NCBI RefSeq assembly: GCF_004361735.1
Contig: NZ_SNVV01000005.1
Location: forward strand, 186,001-250,000
DNA from: Azoarcus indigens
GTDB taxonomy: Bacteria; Pseudomonadota; Gammaproteobacteria; Burkholderiales; Rhodocyclaceae
Direction of reading: 5' to 3'
Length of the DNA stretch: 64,000 nt
The notes beneath the pieces were generated by a model. It saw only the letters and a list, made by a program, of their open reading frames with translations, had not been told where the DNA came from and searched no databases. Made by a program: the position numbers and the translations under genes. This document shows, piece after piece, positions 44,801 to 54,234 of this stretch (positions are counted from its first letter, which is position 1; every line of letters begins with the position of its first letter).

Positions 44801-47441
44801 GCGGTGGGGCCTGCGGGGGCTGCGTTTCGGCTGCCGGCGTGCCTCCGCTGGCCCGGTCGCCGGCCGGCTCCAGCCCGGGCAGCGCGTCGCGGTCGTCCAG
44901 CAGGTAGCTGCTGTCCAGCTCCAGCGAGGTTTCCTCGGAGTGGAAGCCTTCGTCCACCAGCGGTGGTACCGCCAGGGGCTGCGGCGTGGCGGGGATTTCG
45001 GCCTCCACCGGCAGGATCTCGCCGTCGTCGGACAGGGAGAGGTCGGGGAACTCGAGCGAGGTCTCCATGAGCCCGTCCCGGCTTTCCGGCGCGGGGGCAG
45101 TGAACACCGCCGGCTCCTGCGCCGGTGTGTCGGTGGCGCGCAGGCGCTCGGCCTCGGCCAGCAGCGCGGCTTCGGCCTCGGGGTCGGGGCTGCTCTGGCC
45201 GGCGCCGGCCTCCATCTGGGCGACCCAGGCGGCGAAGTACTGGTGGGCGGCGTCTATCAGGTGGTGCAGCGCCGGGCTGGGTTGCCACTCCAGCTGCAGC
45301 CAGCGGTTCAGGGTCTGCTCCAGGCCCCAGGCGGCTTCGCCGAGCTCACGCAGGCCGACCATGCGGCCGCTGCCCTTAAGGGTGTGGAAGCCGCGGCGGA
45401 TGGCGGTCAGCGTCTGGCTGTCGGCGGGCGAGGTGCGGGAGAGTTCGAGCTGCTCGGCGATGGTGGCGAGTACGTCATGTGCTTCTTCGATGAAGATGCA
45501 CAGCAGTTCGGCGTCGATCTCGGCGTCGCTGGCTTCGATCAGCTTCTGGGTCTCGGCGGCGGGGGCGGGCACTGCGACCGGCTCCTGCACCGGCAAGTCG
45601 AAATCTGCCAGTTCCAGTGGAGCCAGCTCCAGCGCGACGGCTTCTTCCGCTTCCGGCTCCGTTGCTGCGGTGGAACCGGGGGCTGGCCCGGCGGCCGGTG
45701 CCGGAGCGGGGGTGGGCCCGGAAGGAATGCCTGTGACAGGCTCGGCGTAGCTGATTTCCTCGCTGTCCTGGGCCGCCTTGCGGGCTTCCGGATCGAGGAA
45801 ATCCTGCAGGGTGTTGCGGCCGTGCTGCAGGGACTGGATGTAGAAGCCCAGGGCCGACAGCCTGTGGGCCAGGGCTTCGAATTCGGCCGGCTCGCCACTG
45901 CCGCCGGCGGCGAAGTGGGCGATTTCTTCCGCGGACTGGTGGACCAGCGCAATGGCTTCGGTCTCGCCAAGCAGGATGAGTGCGCCTTCGATCTGCTGCA
46001 TCGGCGCTGACAGTTGGGCCAGCGGCGCGCGTTTCTCCTGGTTGCGGAAAAAGTCGTCCAGCGCCTGTTCGATGTGCGCCAGGCTGGTGAGGATCTCCCG
46101 CGACAGCTGGGCCAGCGCCTCCTTTTCCTGGGCGCGGCGGGCGGCGGCGAGGCCGGGCGCCGGGCCGGCAGCCTGCAGGTCGTCGCCTTGTTCCAGCGCC
46201 CGCAGGCGTACCAGGGTGGCATCCACCTGCTGGGCGAGATCGTTTTCCACGATGCCGCGATCCACCGCGGCCTCCGCCAGCAGCAGCGCGGTGGCGACTT
46301 CCAGGCCGACGGTCTCGGAGAAGCGCAGCGGGTCCTTGCGCAGCCACTGGATGAAACCCTGCAGGCCGGTGAGCAGGCGGTCCAGCGCAGGCCGGCCGAG
46401 CTGGGCGACAGCGCCGGCCAGTTCCGTCAGCTCAGCGTCGAAGCGCGGCAGGGCGGCGGCGCTGCCTTCGCTGAACTCGGTCCAGCATTCCTTGGCGGTA
46501 TTCAGGCGGGTGCGCAGGCTTTGCAGCAAGGGCGCCAGCGGTACTTCGCTGACGCGGGCGCTGGCGGGCGGCAGCAGGGTGTCCAACTGCCAGGTGGCAC
46601 GCACGGCGCGCTGCTGCTCGGTGGTTGCCGGGGCCTGGGCGACGAGGTAGAGCAACTCGCGCAACAGCCGCTCCGGCGCCGCAGGATTGCCGCCGAGCTG
46701 GCGGCGCAGCTGGGCGTCCAGCTGGGCGCACAGCCGGCGGGCGGCGTCCATGTCGACGTCGCCGGTGGCAAGGGCGTCGAAGAAGGCCTGGGCGCTCCAC
46801 CACAGGCTGCGGGCCAGCGGGTGGGGCTGCAGAGCTTCGATGTCGGCGGCGGCGGCACGCATCGCCGCCGGGCCGGTGGACTGGCCGGGGCGGCGGAGCA
46901 GGTCCAGCAGGCCACGCTCGAAGCGGGCGCGCAGTGTGCGCAGCGCGGCTTGAAGGGCTGCACCTTCGGGCGGGCGCGGGTCGTCGGCGCGGCGTGGAGG
47001 GCGGATGCCGAGGTCGGGGAAGAAGAGCTCCACCGGGGAGCCGGTGTCGCCGCGGGCGGCATTGATCTCCTGGTACAGCGGTGCCAGCCGCATCGGCTGG
47101 TCGGGTGCGCCGCGGGCGATTTCTTCCAGGTAGTTGCCGATGCTCGCCAGTGCGCGGTGCACCAGCGCCAGGGGGGCATCGTCCACCGGCATTTCGCCGC
47201 GGGCAAGCTTGCCCATCAGCTGGTCGAGCGCGGCGGCAAACTGGGTGAGGCCGTCGAGGCCGACGATGGACAGGGCGCCGCGAACCTGGTGCAGATGCGT
47301 CTGCGCGAACTGGACCTGGGAGGCGCCGTCGCCCGCGCTGCAGGCCTGCTCCAGCGCTTCGGCCGCACGCGCGAGCGCGAGGTCGATTTCGCTCTTGACC
47401 CAGGTGAGCGGACCGAGGTCGGCTTCGATGGCTTGCGTCAT
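41826..47441 (-). CDS. chpA: ChpA/PilL hybrid histidine kinase of the pilus chemosensory system
   Basis: A very large CheA-type kinase (1871 residues) that controls twitching through PilG and PilH. Histidine phosphotransfer modules are recognisable near residues 50 ([10 protein letters not shown]), 687 ([12 protein letters not shown]), 985 (AHTLAGISG) and 1159 ([12 protein letters not shown]), separated by acidic, Ala/Pro-rich linkers. A dimerisation helix and the ATPase domain follow ([12 protein letters not shown] about 1460, [12 protein letters not shown] about 1553), then a CheW-like domain and a C-terminal receiver (VVDDSLTV about 1745, phospho-Asp in [13 protein letters not shown]). It is the last gene of the pilG-H-I-J-chpA operon; pilK, chpB and chpC are absent here. 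Confidence 0.95.
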   Translation of the reverse strand: MTQAIEADLGPLTWVKSEIDLALARAAEALEQACSAGDGASQVQFAQTHLHQVRGALSIVGLDGLTQFAAALDQLMGKLARGEMPVDDAPLALVHRALASIGNYLEEIARGAPDQPMRLAPLYQEINAARGDTGSPVELFFPDLGIRPPRRADDPRPPEGAALQAALRTLRARFERGLLDLLRRPGQSTGPAAMRAAAADIEALQPHPLARSLWWSAQAFFDALATGDVDMDAARRLCAQLDAQLRRQLGGNPAAPERLLRELLYLVAQAPATTEQQRAVRATWQLDTLLPPASARVSEVPLAPLLQSLRTRLNTAKECWTEFSEGSAAALPRFDAELTELAGAVAQLGRPALDRLLTGLQGFIQWLRKDPLRFSETVGLEVATALLLAEAAVDRGIVENDLAQQVDATLVRLRALEQGDDLQAAGPAPGLAAARRAQEKEALAQLSREILTSLAHIEQALDDFFRNQEKRAPLAQLSAPMQQIEGALILLGETEAIALVHQSAEEIAHFAAGGSGEPAEFEALAHRLSALGFYIQSLQHGRNTLQDFLDPEARKAAQDSEEISYAEPVTGIPSGPTPAPAPAAGPAPGSTAATEPEAEEAVALELAPLELADFDLPVQEPVAVPAPAAETQKLIEASDAEIDAELLCIFIEEAHDVLATIAEQLELSRTSPADSQTLTAIRRGFHTLKGSGRMVGLRELGEAAWGLEQTLNRWLQLEWQPSPALHHLIDAAHQYFAAWVAQMEAGAGQSSPDPEAEAALLAEAERLRATDTPAQEPAVFTAPAPESRDGLMETSLEFPDLSLSDDGEILPVEAEIPATPQPLAVPPLVDEGFHSEETSLELDSSYLLDDRDALPGLEPAGDRASGGTPAAETQPPQAPPLALDDLDIDLELEDDALPPLPEAGDDGELVTEEAPPPAAEAPAAAPESGADFVRLGDTEISRPLYDLFLGEARHHIATLHQEFTRLAANPTLLPQEPSVRAAHTLAGISGTARLTALHTLGRALEHAQQRLRDLSQPPTADETALFTTVTDTLEAMLAEVAQQQLPLEVPELVDQLDRSARPLIEELPAPQPLDDAPLPAPAAAGLAETLASSPVSAAEPEPVDEEAPSPVHDDIDEQLLPIFLEEGVELVGELHARLRSWEDEPAQAAHPQAVARLLHTLKGSARMAGAMTLGERLHQMESRFEAGQKSGRAPAAQIEDLATGLDFVQQTMDALASGEAVPSPADAQPAKAAEAAATTAAPAAEAALAGDPGDGKDAAADIENIASPTLRVRADLVDRFVNEAGEIGIARTRIEGELRTLRRSLLDLTENVIRLRNQLREVEIQADVQMQSRIAQAESAHGEFDPLEMDRYTRLQELTRMMAESVNDVTTVQQNLLKNLDGADIALHGQARLSRELQQALMGVRMVPFDSLADRLYRVVRQAAKDLGKRANLDLRGGRIEVDRGVLEHMVAPLEHLLRNALAHGIEAPAQREAGGKPAIGQITLSVSQEGNEIALELSDDGAGLDFGRIAERARANGLLGTDEHADERRLTNLIFVPGFTTAGAVSTVAGRGVGMDVVKAETAAVGGRIDVHSDAGKGTVFRIYLPLTLAVTQALLVRAGGRSYAIPSSMVAQVMELKADALEKLRNDKGTEWMGERYAYRYLPRLLGDRQTRPEVQRYNWVLLLRAGAQTLALHVDALRGNQEIVVKNAGPQLARIVGMSGATVLGDGEIVLILNPVALASRSLAEADEDGGEDGMLPAVAAQPSQPTVMVVDDSLTVRKITGRLLEREGYRVVTAKDGVDALEKLIETVPDVILSDIEMPRMDGFDLVRNIRADARTRLVPVIMITSRLADKHRRYAEEVGANHYLGKPYQEEELLGLLAGYTARTPA

Positions 47442-47464
47442 GTGTCTGCCTTTTGCGCCGGTAC

Positions 47465-49582
47465 TCAGACCTTGAAGCCGGAAACCGAGCCCTTCAGTTC
47501 CACCGCGAGGTCGGCGAGCTGACCGATGGAGACCGCGGTCTGCTTGGTGCCCAGGGTGGTCTGCTCGGTGATGGCGAGAATGTCCTTCATGGTTTCCGCC
47601 ACCCGGGTGGCGGTGGCCGCCTGCTGCTGGGTGTCGGTGGAGATCTGCTCGATCAGGCGGGCGGCTTCGATGGACACCTGGCCGATCTCGGCCAGCGCCT
47701 GGCCGGCGGCGTCGGACAGCTGCGCGCCTTCGACCACGTCGCGGGTCGCGTTTTCCATCGCGCCCACCGCATCCTGAGTGTCGGTCTGAATGGTCTTCAC
47801 GATGGCGGAGATCTGCTTGGTTGCCTCGGCGGAGCGTTCCGCCAGGCGCTGCACTTCTTCCGCAACCACGGTGAAGCCGCGACCGGCGTCGCCGGCGGAG
47901 GCGGCCTGGATGGCGGCGTTGAGCGCCAGCACGTTGGTCTGCTCGGTAATGTCCGAAATCAGCTCCACGATTTCGCCGATCTCCTGGGAGGACTCGCCCA
48001 GGCGCTTGATGCGCTTGGAGGTTTCCTGGATCTGCTCGCGGATCTCGTTCATGCCCTTGATGGTGTTTTCGACCGCATCGGCGCCCTTGCGCACGGATTC
48101 CAGCGAGCGGCGGGCAACCTGGGCGGACTGCAGCGCGCGCTCGGAGGAGTCGGTCATCGATGCCGCCATGCGCTGCACGGTGGAGCCAGCCTCCTCGATC
48201 TCGCGCGACTGGCGCTCGGTGGCGCCCAGCAGTTCGCTGGAGGTCTTCTGCGCCGACTGGGTGGCGGCGGTCACCCGGGTGGCGGCGTCGTTGATCCGGC
48301 GTACCAGCACCGAAAGTTCTTCAATGGTGTAGTTCACCGAGTCGGCGATGGCGCCGGTGATGTCCTCGGTCACCGTGGCGCGGATGGTGAGGTCGCCGTC
48401 GGCGAGGTCGCCCATCTCGTTCATTAGCCGCAGGATCGCCTGCTGCGTGAGGTTGCGCTCGTTCTCAGCCGACTGGCGCTGGGTTTCGGCGGCGGCGCGG
48501 CGGGTGGCGAGGTCGTCGTTGTAGACCTTGGCCATGAAGCCGAGGACGGCGAGGCCGAGCAGGGCGGTGACGGCAATCAGCGCGGAAACCAGGCTGAAGC
48601 CGCGGCTGTTGCTGTTGAGGGCTTCGGCCAGCGCCTGGGTCTGCGCCAGCAGCGGCGCGGAGTCGCGGAAGATGCGGCTGCCGGCCTGCTTGGCCTGCAC
48701 CAGCAGCTGGATGTTGCCGAGGATGCCGGAGACCGCCTCCAGCGTCTCCTTGGCGGCTTCGTCCAGCTCGCCGATGCGGGCGCGCGTCTCTGCGTCGGCG
48801 CTCATCTGCGACAGCAGGCCCAGTTGCTCGCGGAAGGCGTTGGTGTCCTTGCCCAGCAGGAAGGCGACCTCCGGGTCGATCGCGTCGGCCACCAGCAAGG
48901 CGTTGGCGTTCTTGGCGATGCGCTGGGTGAGCATCACTGCGCGGTTGGCGGTGACGATGTCGCGGGCGCTGGCACCGCCCTGGAGCTTGAGCGCGGCCAC
49001 TTGTTCGGAGAGGTCCAGCAAGCCGGCGTTGCCGTTGTTGATTGCCGCCACCGAGGCGTTCAGGGTGACCAGGTTCTTCTCCTGGGCGAGTAGCTGGCGG
49101 GCGTCCTGCTCGCTCTTGTGCCAGGTTTCGGCCAGCGTCTGCAGTGCCGGGCGGGCGGCTTCCGGCACGGCGGGCACATAGTCGCCGTCCAGGTCGCTAC
49201 CGGCCTGCAGTGCGGTCAGCAGGCCGGAGAAGCGCGCGCTGCCGCTGCGCAGTTCGGTGAAGGCCTGGCTGTTGCCCTGCAGCGCGAGCTGGGCGGATTT
49301 GGCGATCTGCTGCGACAGCATCTGCATTTCACCGGCCGCCGCCACATGGGTGGTGGCATCGGCGGACTGCCGGCCCTGGTAGATGACCAGGCCGGCGGTG
49401 ATGGCGACCAGCAGGGCGAAGCCGATGCCGAGGATGCGGATCTGTTCGGTTACCGGGCGGTCGCCGAGCAGGCGTTTGCGCGGGGTGGGAGGCCGTCCGG
49501 GAACGTGGGTCTCCATGATGGTGGTGTCCGGGGCGGAACTGCCCGCGGTGGCCATTTTCTTGCCGAAGAGCTTCAATGCCAT
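47465..49582 (-). CDS. pilJ: PilJ pilus-associated chemoreceptor
   Basis: A 705-residue membrane MCP-like protein, the receptor of the Chp system. A first helix near residues 50-70 is followed by a helical periplasmic part with two PilJ/NIT-type repeats ([12 protein letters not shown] and [12 protein letters not shown]). A second helix (about 330-350), a HAMP region and the signalling domain with the PilJ variant hairpin [20 protein letters not shown] come next. The altered tip (Asn-Val, Ile-Gln, Ser-Ala-Gly-Asp) distinguishes PilJ from flagellar receptors. It is 59 bases after pilI and 23 before chpA. Confidence 0.96.
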   Translation of the reverse strand: MALKLFGKKMATAGSSAPDTTIMETHVPGRPPTPRKRLLGDRPVTEQIRILGIGFALLVAITAGLVIYQGRQSADATTHVAAAGEMQMLSQQIAKSAQLALQGNSQAFTELRSGSARFSGLLTALQAGSDLDGDYVPAVPEAARPALQTLAETWHKSEQDARQLLAQEKNLVTLNASVAAINNGNAGLLDLSEQVAALKLQGGASARDIVTANRAVMLTQRIAKNANALLVADAIDPEVAFLLGKDTNAFREQLGLLSQMSADAETRARIGELDEAAKETLEAVSGILGNIQLLVQAKQAGSRIFRDSAPLLAQTQALAEALNSNSRGFSLVSALIAVTALLGLAVLGFMAKVYNDDLATRRAAAETQRQSAENERNLTQQAILRLMNEMGDLADGDLTIRATVTEDITGAIADSVNYTIEELSVLVRRINDAATRVTAATQSAQKTSSELLGATERQSREIEEAGSTVQRMAASMTDSSERALQSAQVARRSLESVRKGADAVENTIKGMNEIREQIQETSKRIKRLGESSQEIGEIVELISDITEQTNVLALNAAIQAASAGDAGRGFTVVAEEVQRLAERSAEATKQISAIVKTIQTDTQDAVGAMENATRDVVEGAQLSDAAGQALAEIGQVSIEAARLIEQISTDTQQQAATATRVAETMKDILAITEQTTLGTKQTAVSIGQLADLAVELKGSVSGFKV

Positions 49583-49641
49583 GTTGCGTGCTCCGCCGCT
49601 ATAGCGTGTGGGGGTCGATTGGGAAGGAGGTAGGCCGCGCC

Positions 49642-50154
49642 TCAGCCGGCGCCGGCGTCGAGGAAACCGGGGTGGGCGAGGAGGCGCTGAACGTCGAGGC
49701 GCAGCCAGGGGCGGTCCTGCACGTCGCGCAGGCGTTGCCCCACCCAGGGGCGCTCATCCGCCGGATTGTCGTCGGCTTCGAAGTCGTCGCCGCTGCGCAG
49801 GCCGGAGGCGCGGGAGACCAGCAGGGCGCAATGCACCCCGTGGCGGGCGCCGACCAGCAGCAGCCGGGCGTGACCGGAGGGCGCCACCAGCGGTCCGCCG
49901 TGGAAAGCAGAAAAATCCACTACGCCGTACAGGGTGCCGCGCACATTCGCCAGGCCGCGGTACCAGGGCCGGGTGAGCGGAACCGGCGACAGCGGCGGCG
50001 GTGGCAGGACCTCGCCGGAGTCGGCCAGCGCGACCAGCCAGTTCTCGTTGCCCGCCTGCACGCCCAGCAGGCCGCGGCGTTCGCCGCTCTTCGCTTCGGC
50101 CAGGCGGCGGACCAGGCTTTCCTGGAATTCGCGCAGGCTGATCCTCTTGGACAT
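49642..50154 (-). CDS. pilI: PilI CheW-like adaptor
   Basis: A 170-residue CheW-fold protein that couples PilJ to ChpA. Landmarks are [32 protein letters not shown] (CheW core near the middle) and the C-terminal [15 protein letters not shown]. It lies 18 bases after pilH. Confidence 0.93.
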   Translation of the reverse strand: MSKRISLREFQESLVRRLAEAKSGERRGLLGVQAGNENWLVALADSGEVLPPPPLSPVPLTRPWYRGLANVRGTLYGVVDFSAFHGGPLVAPSGHARLLLVGARHGVHCALLVSRASGLRSGDDFEADDNPADERPWVGQRLRDVQDRPWLRLDVQRLLAHPGFLDAGAG

Positions 50155-50172
50155 GATGGCCTTGTTCCCGCG

Positions 50173-50544
50173 TTACTTGTCTTTGATTGCCTCGATGCGG
50201 GCCAGCAATTCCTTGTGGTCCACCGGTTTGACCAGGTAGTCGTAGGCGCCTTGGCGCATGCCCCAGATCTTGTCCGTCTCCAGCGACTTGCTGGTACACA
50301 TGATGATGGGGATGGTTCGGGTGGCGTCGTCGCGGGAAATGGTGCGGGTAGCCTGGAAGCCGTTCATTCCGGGCATGACGACGTCCATCAGGATGAGGTC
50401 GGGCAGCTCGCTCCTGCTCTTGGCGATGGCGTCCTCGCCATTCTCGGCGGTCACCACCTGATAGCCGTTGCGGGTGAGGACGTCGGTGAGGACGAAGCGC
50501 TCGGTGGGCGAGTCGTCAACGACGAGGATTTTCTTGATCGGCAT
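50173..50544 (-). CDS. pilH: PilH response regulator
   Basis: A 123-residue single-domain receiver of the Chp system. It has KKILVVDDSPTERFVL, phospho-Asp in LILMDVVMPGMNGF, the Thr-Ser switch in MCTSKSLETD and LVKPVDHKELL. In Pseudomonas PilH favours pilus retraction control and acts as a phosphate sink opposing PilG. The start at 50544 (MPIKK) matches the family; upstream in-frame ATGs are possible. Confidence 0.95.
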   Translation of the reverse strand: MPIKKILVVDDSPTERFVLTDVLTRNGYQVVTAENGEDAIAKSRSELPDLILMDVVMPGMNGFQATRTISRDDATRTIPIIMCTSKSLETDKIWGMRQGAYDYLVKPVDHKELLARIEAIKDK

Positions 50545-50569
50545 GGTCGGCGTCATTCCATGGACGGGT

Positions 50570-50956
50570 TCAACGGGGGACGCGGCCGCAGTGGGCCGCA
50601 ACCGCCTTCAGCAGGCTGTCCTTGGTGAAGGGCTTGGTGAGGTACTCGTCGGAGCCGACCATGCGGCCGCGGGCGCGGTCGAACAGGCCGTCCTTGGACG
50701 AAAGCATGATCACTGGCGTGGAGGACAGGCGGGCGTTCTTCTTGATCAGCGCGCAGGTCTGATAGCCATCCAGGCGCGGCATCATGATGTCGACGAAAAT
50801 GACGTCGGGGTGGTGGTCGGCGATCTTGGCGAGGGCGTCGAAGCCATCCTCCGCCAGCAACACCTGGCAGCCGGCCTGGCCCAGGAAGATCTCCGCGCTG
50901 CGGCGGATGGTGTTGCTGTCGTCTATGACCATCACCTTGAGTCCGGTCAGGTCCAT
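50570..50956 (-). CDS. pilG: PilG response regulator
   Basis: A 128-residue stand-alone receiver that activates pilus extension and cAMP signalling in pseudomonads. It has LKVMVIDDSNTIRRSAEIFL, phospho-Asp in VIFVDIMMPRLDGY, MLSSKDGLFDRARGR and TKPFTKDSLL. A GAGGA ribosome site lies upstream. A -10 candidate TATGAT (51001-51006, minus strand) may give the operon a promoter independent of the rubredoxin gene. Confidence 0.96.
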   Translation of the reverse strand: MDLTGLKVMVIDDSNTIRRSAEIFLGQAGCQVLLAEDGFDALAKIADHHPDVIFVDIMMPRLDGYQTCALIKKNARLSSTPVIMLSSKDGLFDRARGRMVGSDEYLTKPFTKDSLLKAVAAHCGRVPR

Positions 50957-51000
50957 GGTGTCAGTCCTCGGTATCCCTGCGCGGCGGGTGCGGGAACCGC

Positions 51001-51006
51001 ATCATA
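51001..51006 (-). promoter_or_regulatory. Candidate pilG -10 element
   Basis: TATGAT on the minus strand (five of six to consensus) in the 91-bp gap before pilG predicts a leader of about 37 bases. No -35 is evident. Confidence 0.4.
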
Positions 51007-51047
51007 CGCAAGGCGTAGGCGGCGGGGGAACTCCGGCTGCTTGAATG

Positions 51048-51227
51048 TCATATCTCGACGAGCTCGAAGTCTTCCTTGCGGGCGCCGCATTCGGGGCAGG
51101 TCCAGTTGGGCGGGATATCGCCCCAGCGGGTGCCGGGGGCGATGCCTTCATCGGGCAGGCCGGCGGCTTCGTCATAGATGAAGCCGCAGATCAGGCACAT
51201 GTAGGTCTTGTAGGGTGCGTCAGCCAT
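51048..51227 (-). CDS. Rubredoxin
   Basis: A 59-residue iron-only electron carrier. The four iron ligands are in MCLICGFIY and [12 protein letters not shown] (two CxxC motifs), with the conserved [20 protein letters not shown] between them. The protein starts MADAPYKTY and ends ELVEI. It is upstream of pilG in the same direction with a 91-bp gap. It is divergent from thiD, and a TAAGAT -10 candidate (51270-51275) lies upstream. Its redox partner is not in the window. Confidence 0.95.
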   Translation of the reverse strand: MADAPYKTYMCLICGFIYDEAAGLPDEGIAPGTRWGDIPPNWTCPECGARKEDFELVEI

Positions 51228-51256
51228 CGCTTGGCGTGTTCGGCTTGGATTGGCGG

Positions 51257-51262
51257 TAAAAT
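51257..51262 (+). promoter_or_regulatory. Candidate thiD -10 element
   Basis: TAAAAT on the plus strand (five of six to consensus) predicts a start near 51269 and a leader of about 50 bases. No TPP riboswitch features are visible in this short leader. Confidence 0.4.
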
Positions 51263-51269
51263 CCGTCGC

Positions 51270-51275
51270 ATCTTA
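51270..51275 (-). promoter_or_regulatory. Candidate rubredoxin -10 element
   Basis: TAAGAT on the minus strand lies 43 bases upstream of the rubredoxin ATG, overlapping the divergent thiD promoter area. Four to five matches to consensus and no strong -35. Confidence 0.3.
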
Positions 51276-51320
51276 CCCCATTTTCCCGGCCGCGCCAGAC
51301 GCGCCGGTATCCCTTCTGTC

Positions 51321-52160
51321 ATGCCAGTTGCAATGCCGGATGCTCCCCCAGTCGTACTTTGTCTTTCCGCCGGCGACGCCACCGGCGGCGGCGGTCTGCC
51401 GTCCGACATCCTGACCCTGGCAAGCATGGGCTGCCACCCGCTCGCCATCCAGACCGCGGTGGTCGTGCGCGATACCCGTGGCATCGAGGAAACCCTGGCG
51501 CTGGAGCCGGACATGGTCGCCGCCCAGGCGCGCGCCGTGCTGGAGGACATCCCGGTGCATGCCTTCAAGCTCGGCTACTGCGGCAGCGTGGAGAATGTCG
51601 CGGTGATCGCCGAGATCCTGTCCGACTACCCGGAGGTGCCGCTGGTGCTGGAGCCGGCGCTGTATGCCGGGGTGGAGGAGGGCAGCGAGGAGGATGTGGT
51701 TGCCGCGCTGACCGAGCTGATCCTGCCGCAGACCTCGCTGCTGGTTGCAGGCCGCCACGAGGTGATGCGGCTGGCTGGCATCGACGCCGACGATGACAGC
51801 GAGGAAGCGCTGTCGGCGGAAGAGGCGGTCGCCCGCCTGCTCGCTCTCGGCACCGAGTACGTGCTGCTCACTGGCGGCAGCGAACAGGGGCCGCAGGTGA
51901 TCAACGTGTTGCTGGGCGAAGGCGGCGTAGTGCGCACCGACGCCTGGGAGCGCCTGCCTGCGCGCTATCTCGGCGCTGGCGCCACGCTGGCCGCCGCTGC
52001 GGTGGCGGCGCTGGCGCATGGCATGACCATGCCGGAAGCAGTGCGCGAGGCGCAGGAATTCGCCCAGCAGGCGCTGCGCCACGCCTACCGGCCCGGCATG
52101 GGGCTGGCGCTGCCGGATCGCTTCTTCTGGGCGCGAGGGCATGGGGCCGACGATGAGTGA
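51321..52160 (+). CDS. thiD: Hydroxymethylpyrimidine/phosphomethylpyrimidine kinase
   Basis: ThiD phosphorylates HMP to HMP-PP for thiamine synthesis. The 279-residue ribokinase-fold protein has SAGDATGGGGLPSDI near the start (substrate-binding glycines), FKLGYCGSVENVAVIAEIL, a VLLTGGSEQGP segment and YLGAGATLAAAAVAALAHG at the catalytic/anion-hole position (Ala where many family members have the catalytic Asp/Gly pair GDTLSAA or GCTF). The catalytic residue therefore deserves a check. It overlaps thiE by eight bases. Confidence 0.85.
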   Translation: MPVAMPDAPPVVLCLSAGDATGGGGLPSDILTLASMGCHPLAIQTAVVVRDTRGIEETLALEPDMVAAQARAVLEDIPVHAFKLGYCGSVENVAVIAEILSDYPEVPLVLEPALYAGVEEGSEEDVVAALTELILPQTSLLVAGRHEVMRLAGIDADDDSEEALSAEEAVARLLALGTEYVLLTGGSEQGPQVINVLLGEGGVVRTDAWERLPARYLGAGATLAAAAVAALAHGMTMPEAVREAQEFAQQALRHAYRPGMGLALPDRFFWARGHGADDE

Positions 52161-52791
52161 GCGGCGCTGGGCCGGCTGGCGTGGCCTCTATGCGGTGACC
52201 CCGGAACTGGACGACACCGACGCGCTGCTGCTGGCGGTGGAAAAGGTGCTGGCGGGTGCGCCGGCGCTGCTGCAGTACCGCGGCAAGTCGCCGGACGCGG
52301 CGTTGCGCCGCGAGCAGGCGCAGGCGGTGGCGGCCCGCTGCCGCGCCGCCGGCGTGCCGCTGGTGGTCAATGACGACCTCGGACTGGCGCTGGCGGTCGG
52401 CGCCGAGGGCGTGCATCTCGGCCGGGACGACGGCGACATCGCTGCCGCCCGCGCGGCGCTGGGGCCGCAGCGCCTGCTGGGCGTGTCCTGCTACGACGAA
52501 TGGGGGCTGGCGCAGGCCGGCGCCAGCGCCGGGGCGGACTACGTCGCCTTCGGTGCGATGTATCCCTCGCCGACCAAGCCGCAGGCGGTGCGCGCGCCGC
52601 TGGAACTGCTGGGCCGCGCCCGCCGCGAGCTGGGCGTGATGGTGGTGGCGATAGGCGGCATCACGCTGGAGCGCGCGCCGGCGCTGGTCGAGGCCGGTGC
52701 CGACCTGCTCGCCGTCATCACCGACGTCTTCGACGCAGCCGATCCCGCTGCCCGCGCCGGCGCCTACCGCCAGCTCTACGTTCCAGGCTGA
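52153..52791 (+). CDS. thiE: Thiamine-phosphate synthase
   Basis: ThiE condenses HMP-PP with the thiazole phosphate to thiamine phosphate. The 212-residue TIM-barrel protein starts GLYAVTPELDD and has LLQYRGKS, LVVNDDLGLALAVGAEGVHLGRDD (Mg and pyrophosphate site), YVAFGAMYPSPTKP and VAIGGITLERAPALVEAGADLLAVI. All key residues appear present. It is translationally coupled to thiD, with hemL 81 bases downstream. Confidence 0.96.
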   Translation: MSERRWAGWRGLYAVTPELDDTDALLLAVEKVLAGAPALLQYRGKSPDAALRREQAQAVAARCRAAGVPLVVNDDLGLALAVGAEGVHLGRDDGDIAAARAALGPQRLLGVSCYDEWGLAQAGASAGADYVAFGAMYPSPTKPQAVRAPLELLGRARRELGVMVVAIGGITLERAPALVEAGADLLAVITDVFDAADPAARAGAYRQLYVPG

Positions 52792-52872
52792 GCCGCGGCG
52801 GCAACAGCGCCACGCGCTTCCGCTCCGTCCTCTTTTCCTTCACCGCTTTCCCTTTTACTCCCGAGTCCGCAC

Positions 52873-54165
52873 ATGTCCGATTCCAGCAGCCGCAACGAAG
52901 CCTTGTTCCAGCGCGCCCAGCGCACCATTCCCGGCGGCGTCAATTCGCCGGTGCGCGCCTTCCGCTCGGTGGGCGGCACGCCGCGCTTCATCGAACGCGC
53001 CGAGGGCGCGCGGGTGTGGGATGCGGACGGCAAGGCCTATGTGGACTACGTCGGTTCCTGGGGGCCGGCGATCACCGGCCACGCCCATCCGGCCATCGTC
53101 GAGGCGGTGCGCGAGGCGGCGCTGCGCGGTCTGTCCTTCGGCGCGCCGACCGAGAGCGAGGTGGAGATGGCCGAGCGCATCTGCGCGCTGCTGCCCTCGG
53201 TGGAGATGCTGCGGCTGGTGAGTTCCGGCACCGAGGCCACCATGAGCGCCATCCGGCTGGCCCGCGGCTTCACCGGGCGGGATGCCATCGTCAAGTTCGA
53301 GGGCTGCTACCACGGCCACGCCGACAGCCTGCTGGTGAAGGCCGGCTCCGGTCTGCTGACCTTCGGCAACCCGTCTTCCGGTGGCGTGCCGGCGGACTTC
53401 GCCCACCACACCATCGTGCTCGACTACAACGACCTGGAGCAGGTGGAGACCGCCTTCAAGGCGCGTGGCGGGGAGATCGCCGCCATCATCGTCGAGCCGG
53501 TGGCCGGCAACATGAACCTGGTGAAGCCGGCGCCCGGCTTCCTCGAAGGCCTGCGCCGGCTGTGCGATGAATATGGCGCGGTGCTGATCTTCGACGAGGT
53601 GATGACCGGCTTCCGCGTTGGCCCGCAGGGGGCGCAAGGGCTGTACGGCATCGTTCCCGACCTCACCACGCTGGGCAAGGTCATCGGCGGCGGCATGCCG
53701 GTGGGCGCCTTCGGCGGCCGCCGCGACATCATGGAGAAGGTGGCGCCGCTGGGACCGGTGTACCAGGCTGGCACGCTGTCCGGCAGCCCGGTGGCGGTGG
53801 CCGCCGGCCTGGCCTCGCTGAAGCTGATCGAGGCGCCCGGCTTCTACGCCGCGCTGGGGGCGCGTACCGCGGCGCTGGCCGCCGGCCTGGCGGACGCGGC
53901 GCGCGAGCACGGCGTGGCGTTCAGCGCGGATACGGTGGGCGGCATGTTCGGCGTCTATTTCAGCGCCCGGCCGCCGGCTTCCTTCGCCGATGTGATGGCC
54001 TCCGACCGCGAGCGCTTCAACCGCTTCTTCCACGCCATGCTGGACGCTGGCCACTACTTCGCGCCCTCCGCCTTCGAGGCCGGTTTCGTGTCCGCGGCGC
54101 ACACCGAGACGGACATCGCCGCCACGGTGGCGGCGGCGCGCGAGGTGTTCGCGAAGCTGGGCTGA
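52873..54165 (+). CDS. hemL: Glutamate-1-semialdehyde 2,1-aminomutase
   Basis: HemL converts glutamate-1-semialdehyde to 5-aminolevulinate in the C5 heme pathway, using PLP. The 430-residue enzyme has [16 protein letters not shown] at the start, [38 protein letters not shown] and the PLP lysine near residue 269 in [16 protein letters not shown]. Length is standard. It follows thiE, an order shared by many betaproteobacteria. Confidence 0.98.
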   Translation: MSDSSSRNEALFQRAQRTIPGGVNSPVRAFRSVGGTPRFIERAEGARVWDADGKAYVDYVGSWGPAITGHAHPAIVEAVREAALRGLSFGAPTESEVEMAERICALLPSVEMLRLVSSGTEATMSAIRLARGFTGRDAIVKFEGCYHGHADSLLVKAGSGLLTFGNPSSGGVPADFAHHTIVLDYNDLEQVETAFKARGGEIAAIIVEPVAGNMNLVKPAPGFLEGLRRLCDEYGAVLIFDEVMTGFRVGPQGAQGLYGIVPDLTTLGKVIGGGMPVGAFGGRRDIMEKVAPLGPVYQAGTLSGSPVAVAAGLASLKLIEAPGFYAALGARTAALAAGLADAAREHGVAFSADTVGGMFGVYFSARPPASFADVMASDRERFNRFFHAMLDAGHYFAPSAFEAGFVSAAHTETDIAATVAAAREVFAKLG

Positions 54166-54234
54166 GCACGCGCGCCGGGCTGCACATCACGGGCAGGGCG
54201 GCGGCTTCATCCGCTTCCCCGCCCGTAGCGGGGC
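54166..54234. terminator. Possible terminator between hemL and mgtE
   Basis: ACGGGC and GCCCGT arms around 54190-54225 can form an interrupted GC-rich hairpin between these convergent genes. No T-tract is seen, so support is weak. Confidence 0.3.

Noticed and set aside
51228-51320. TPP riboswitch upstream of thiD
   Set aside because: The gap is only 93 bases and shows none of the conserved THI-box elements.
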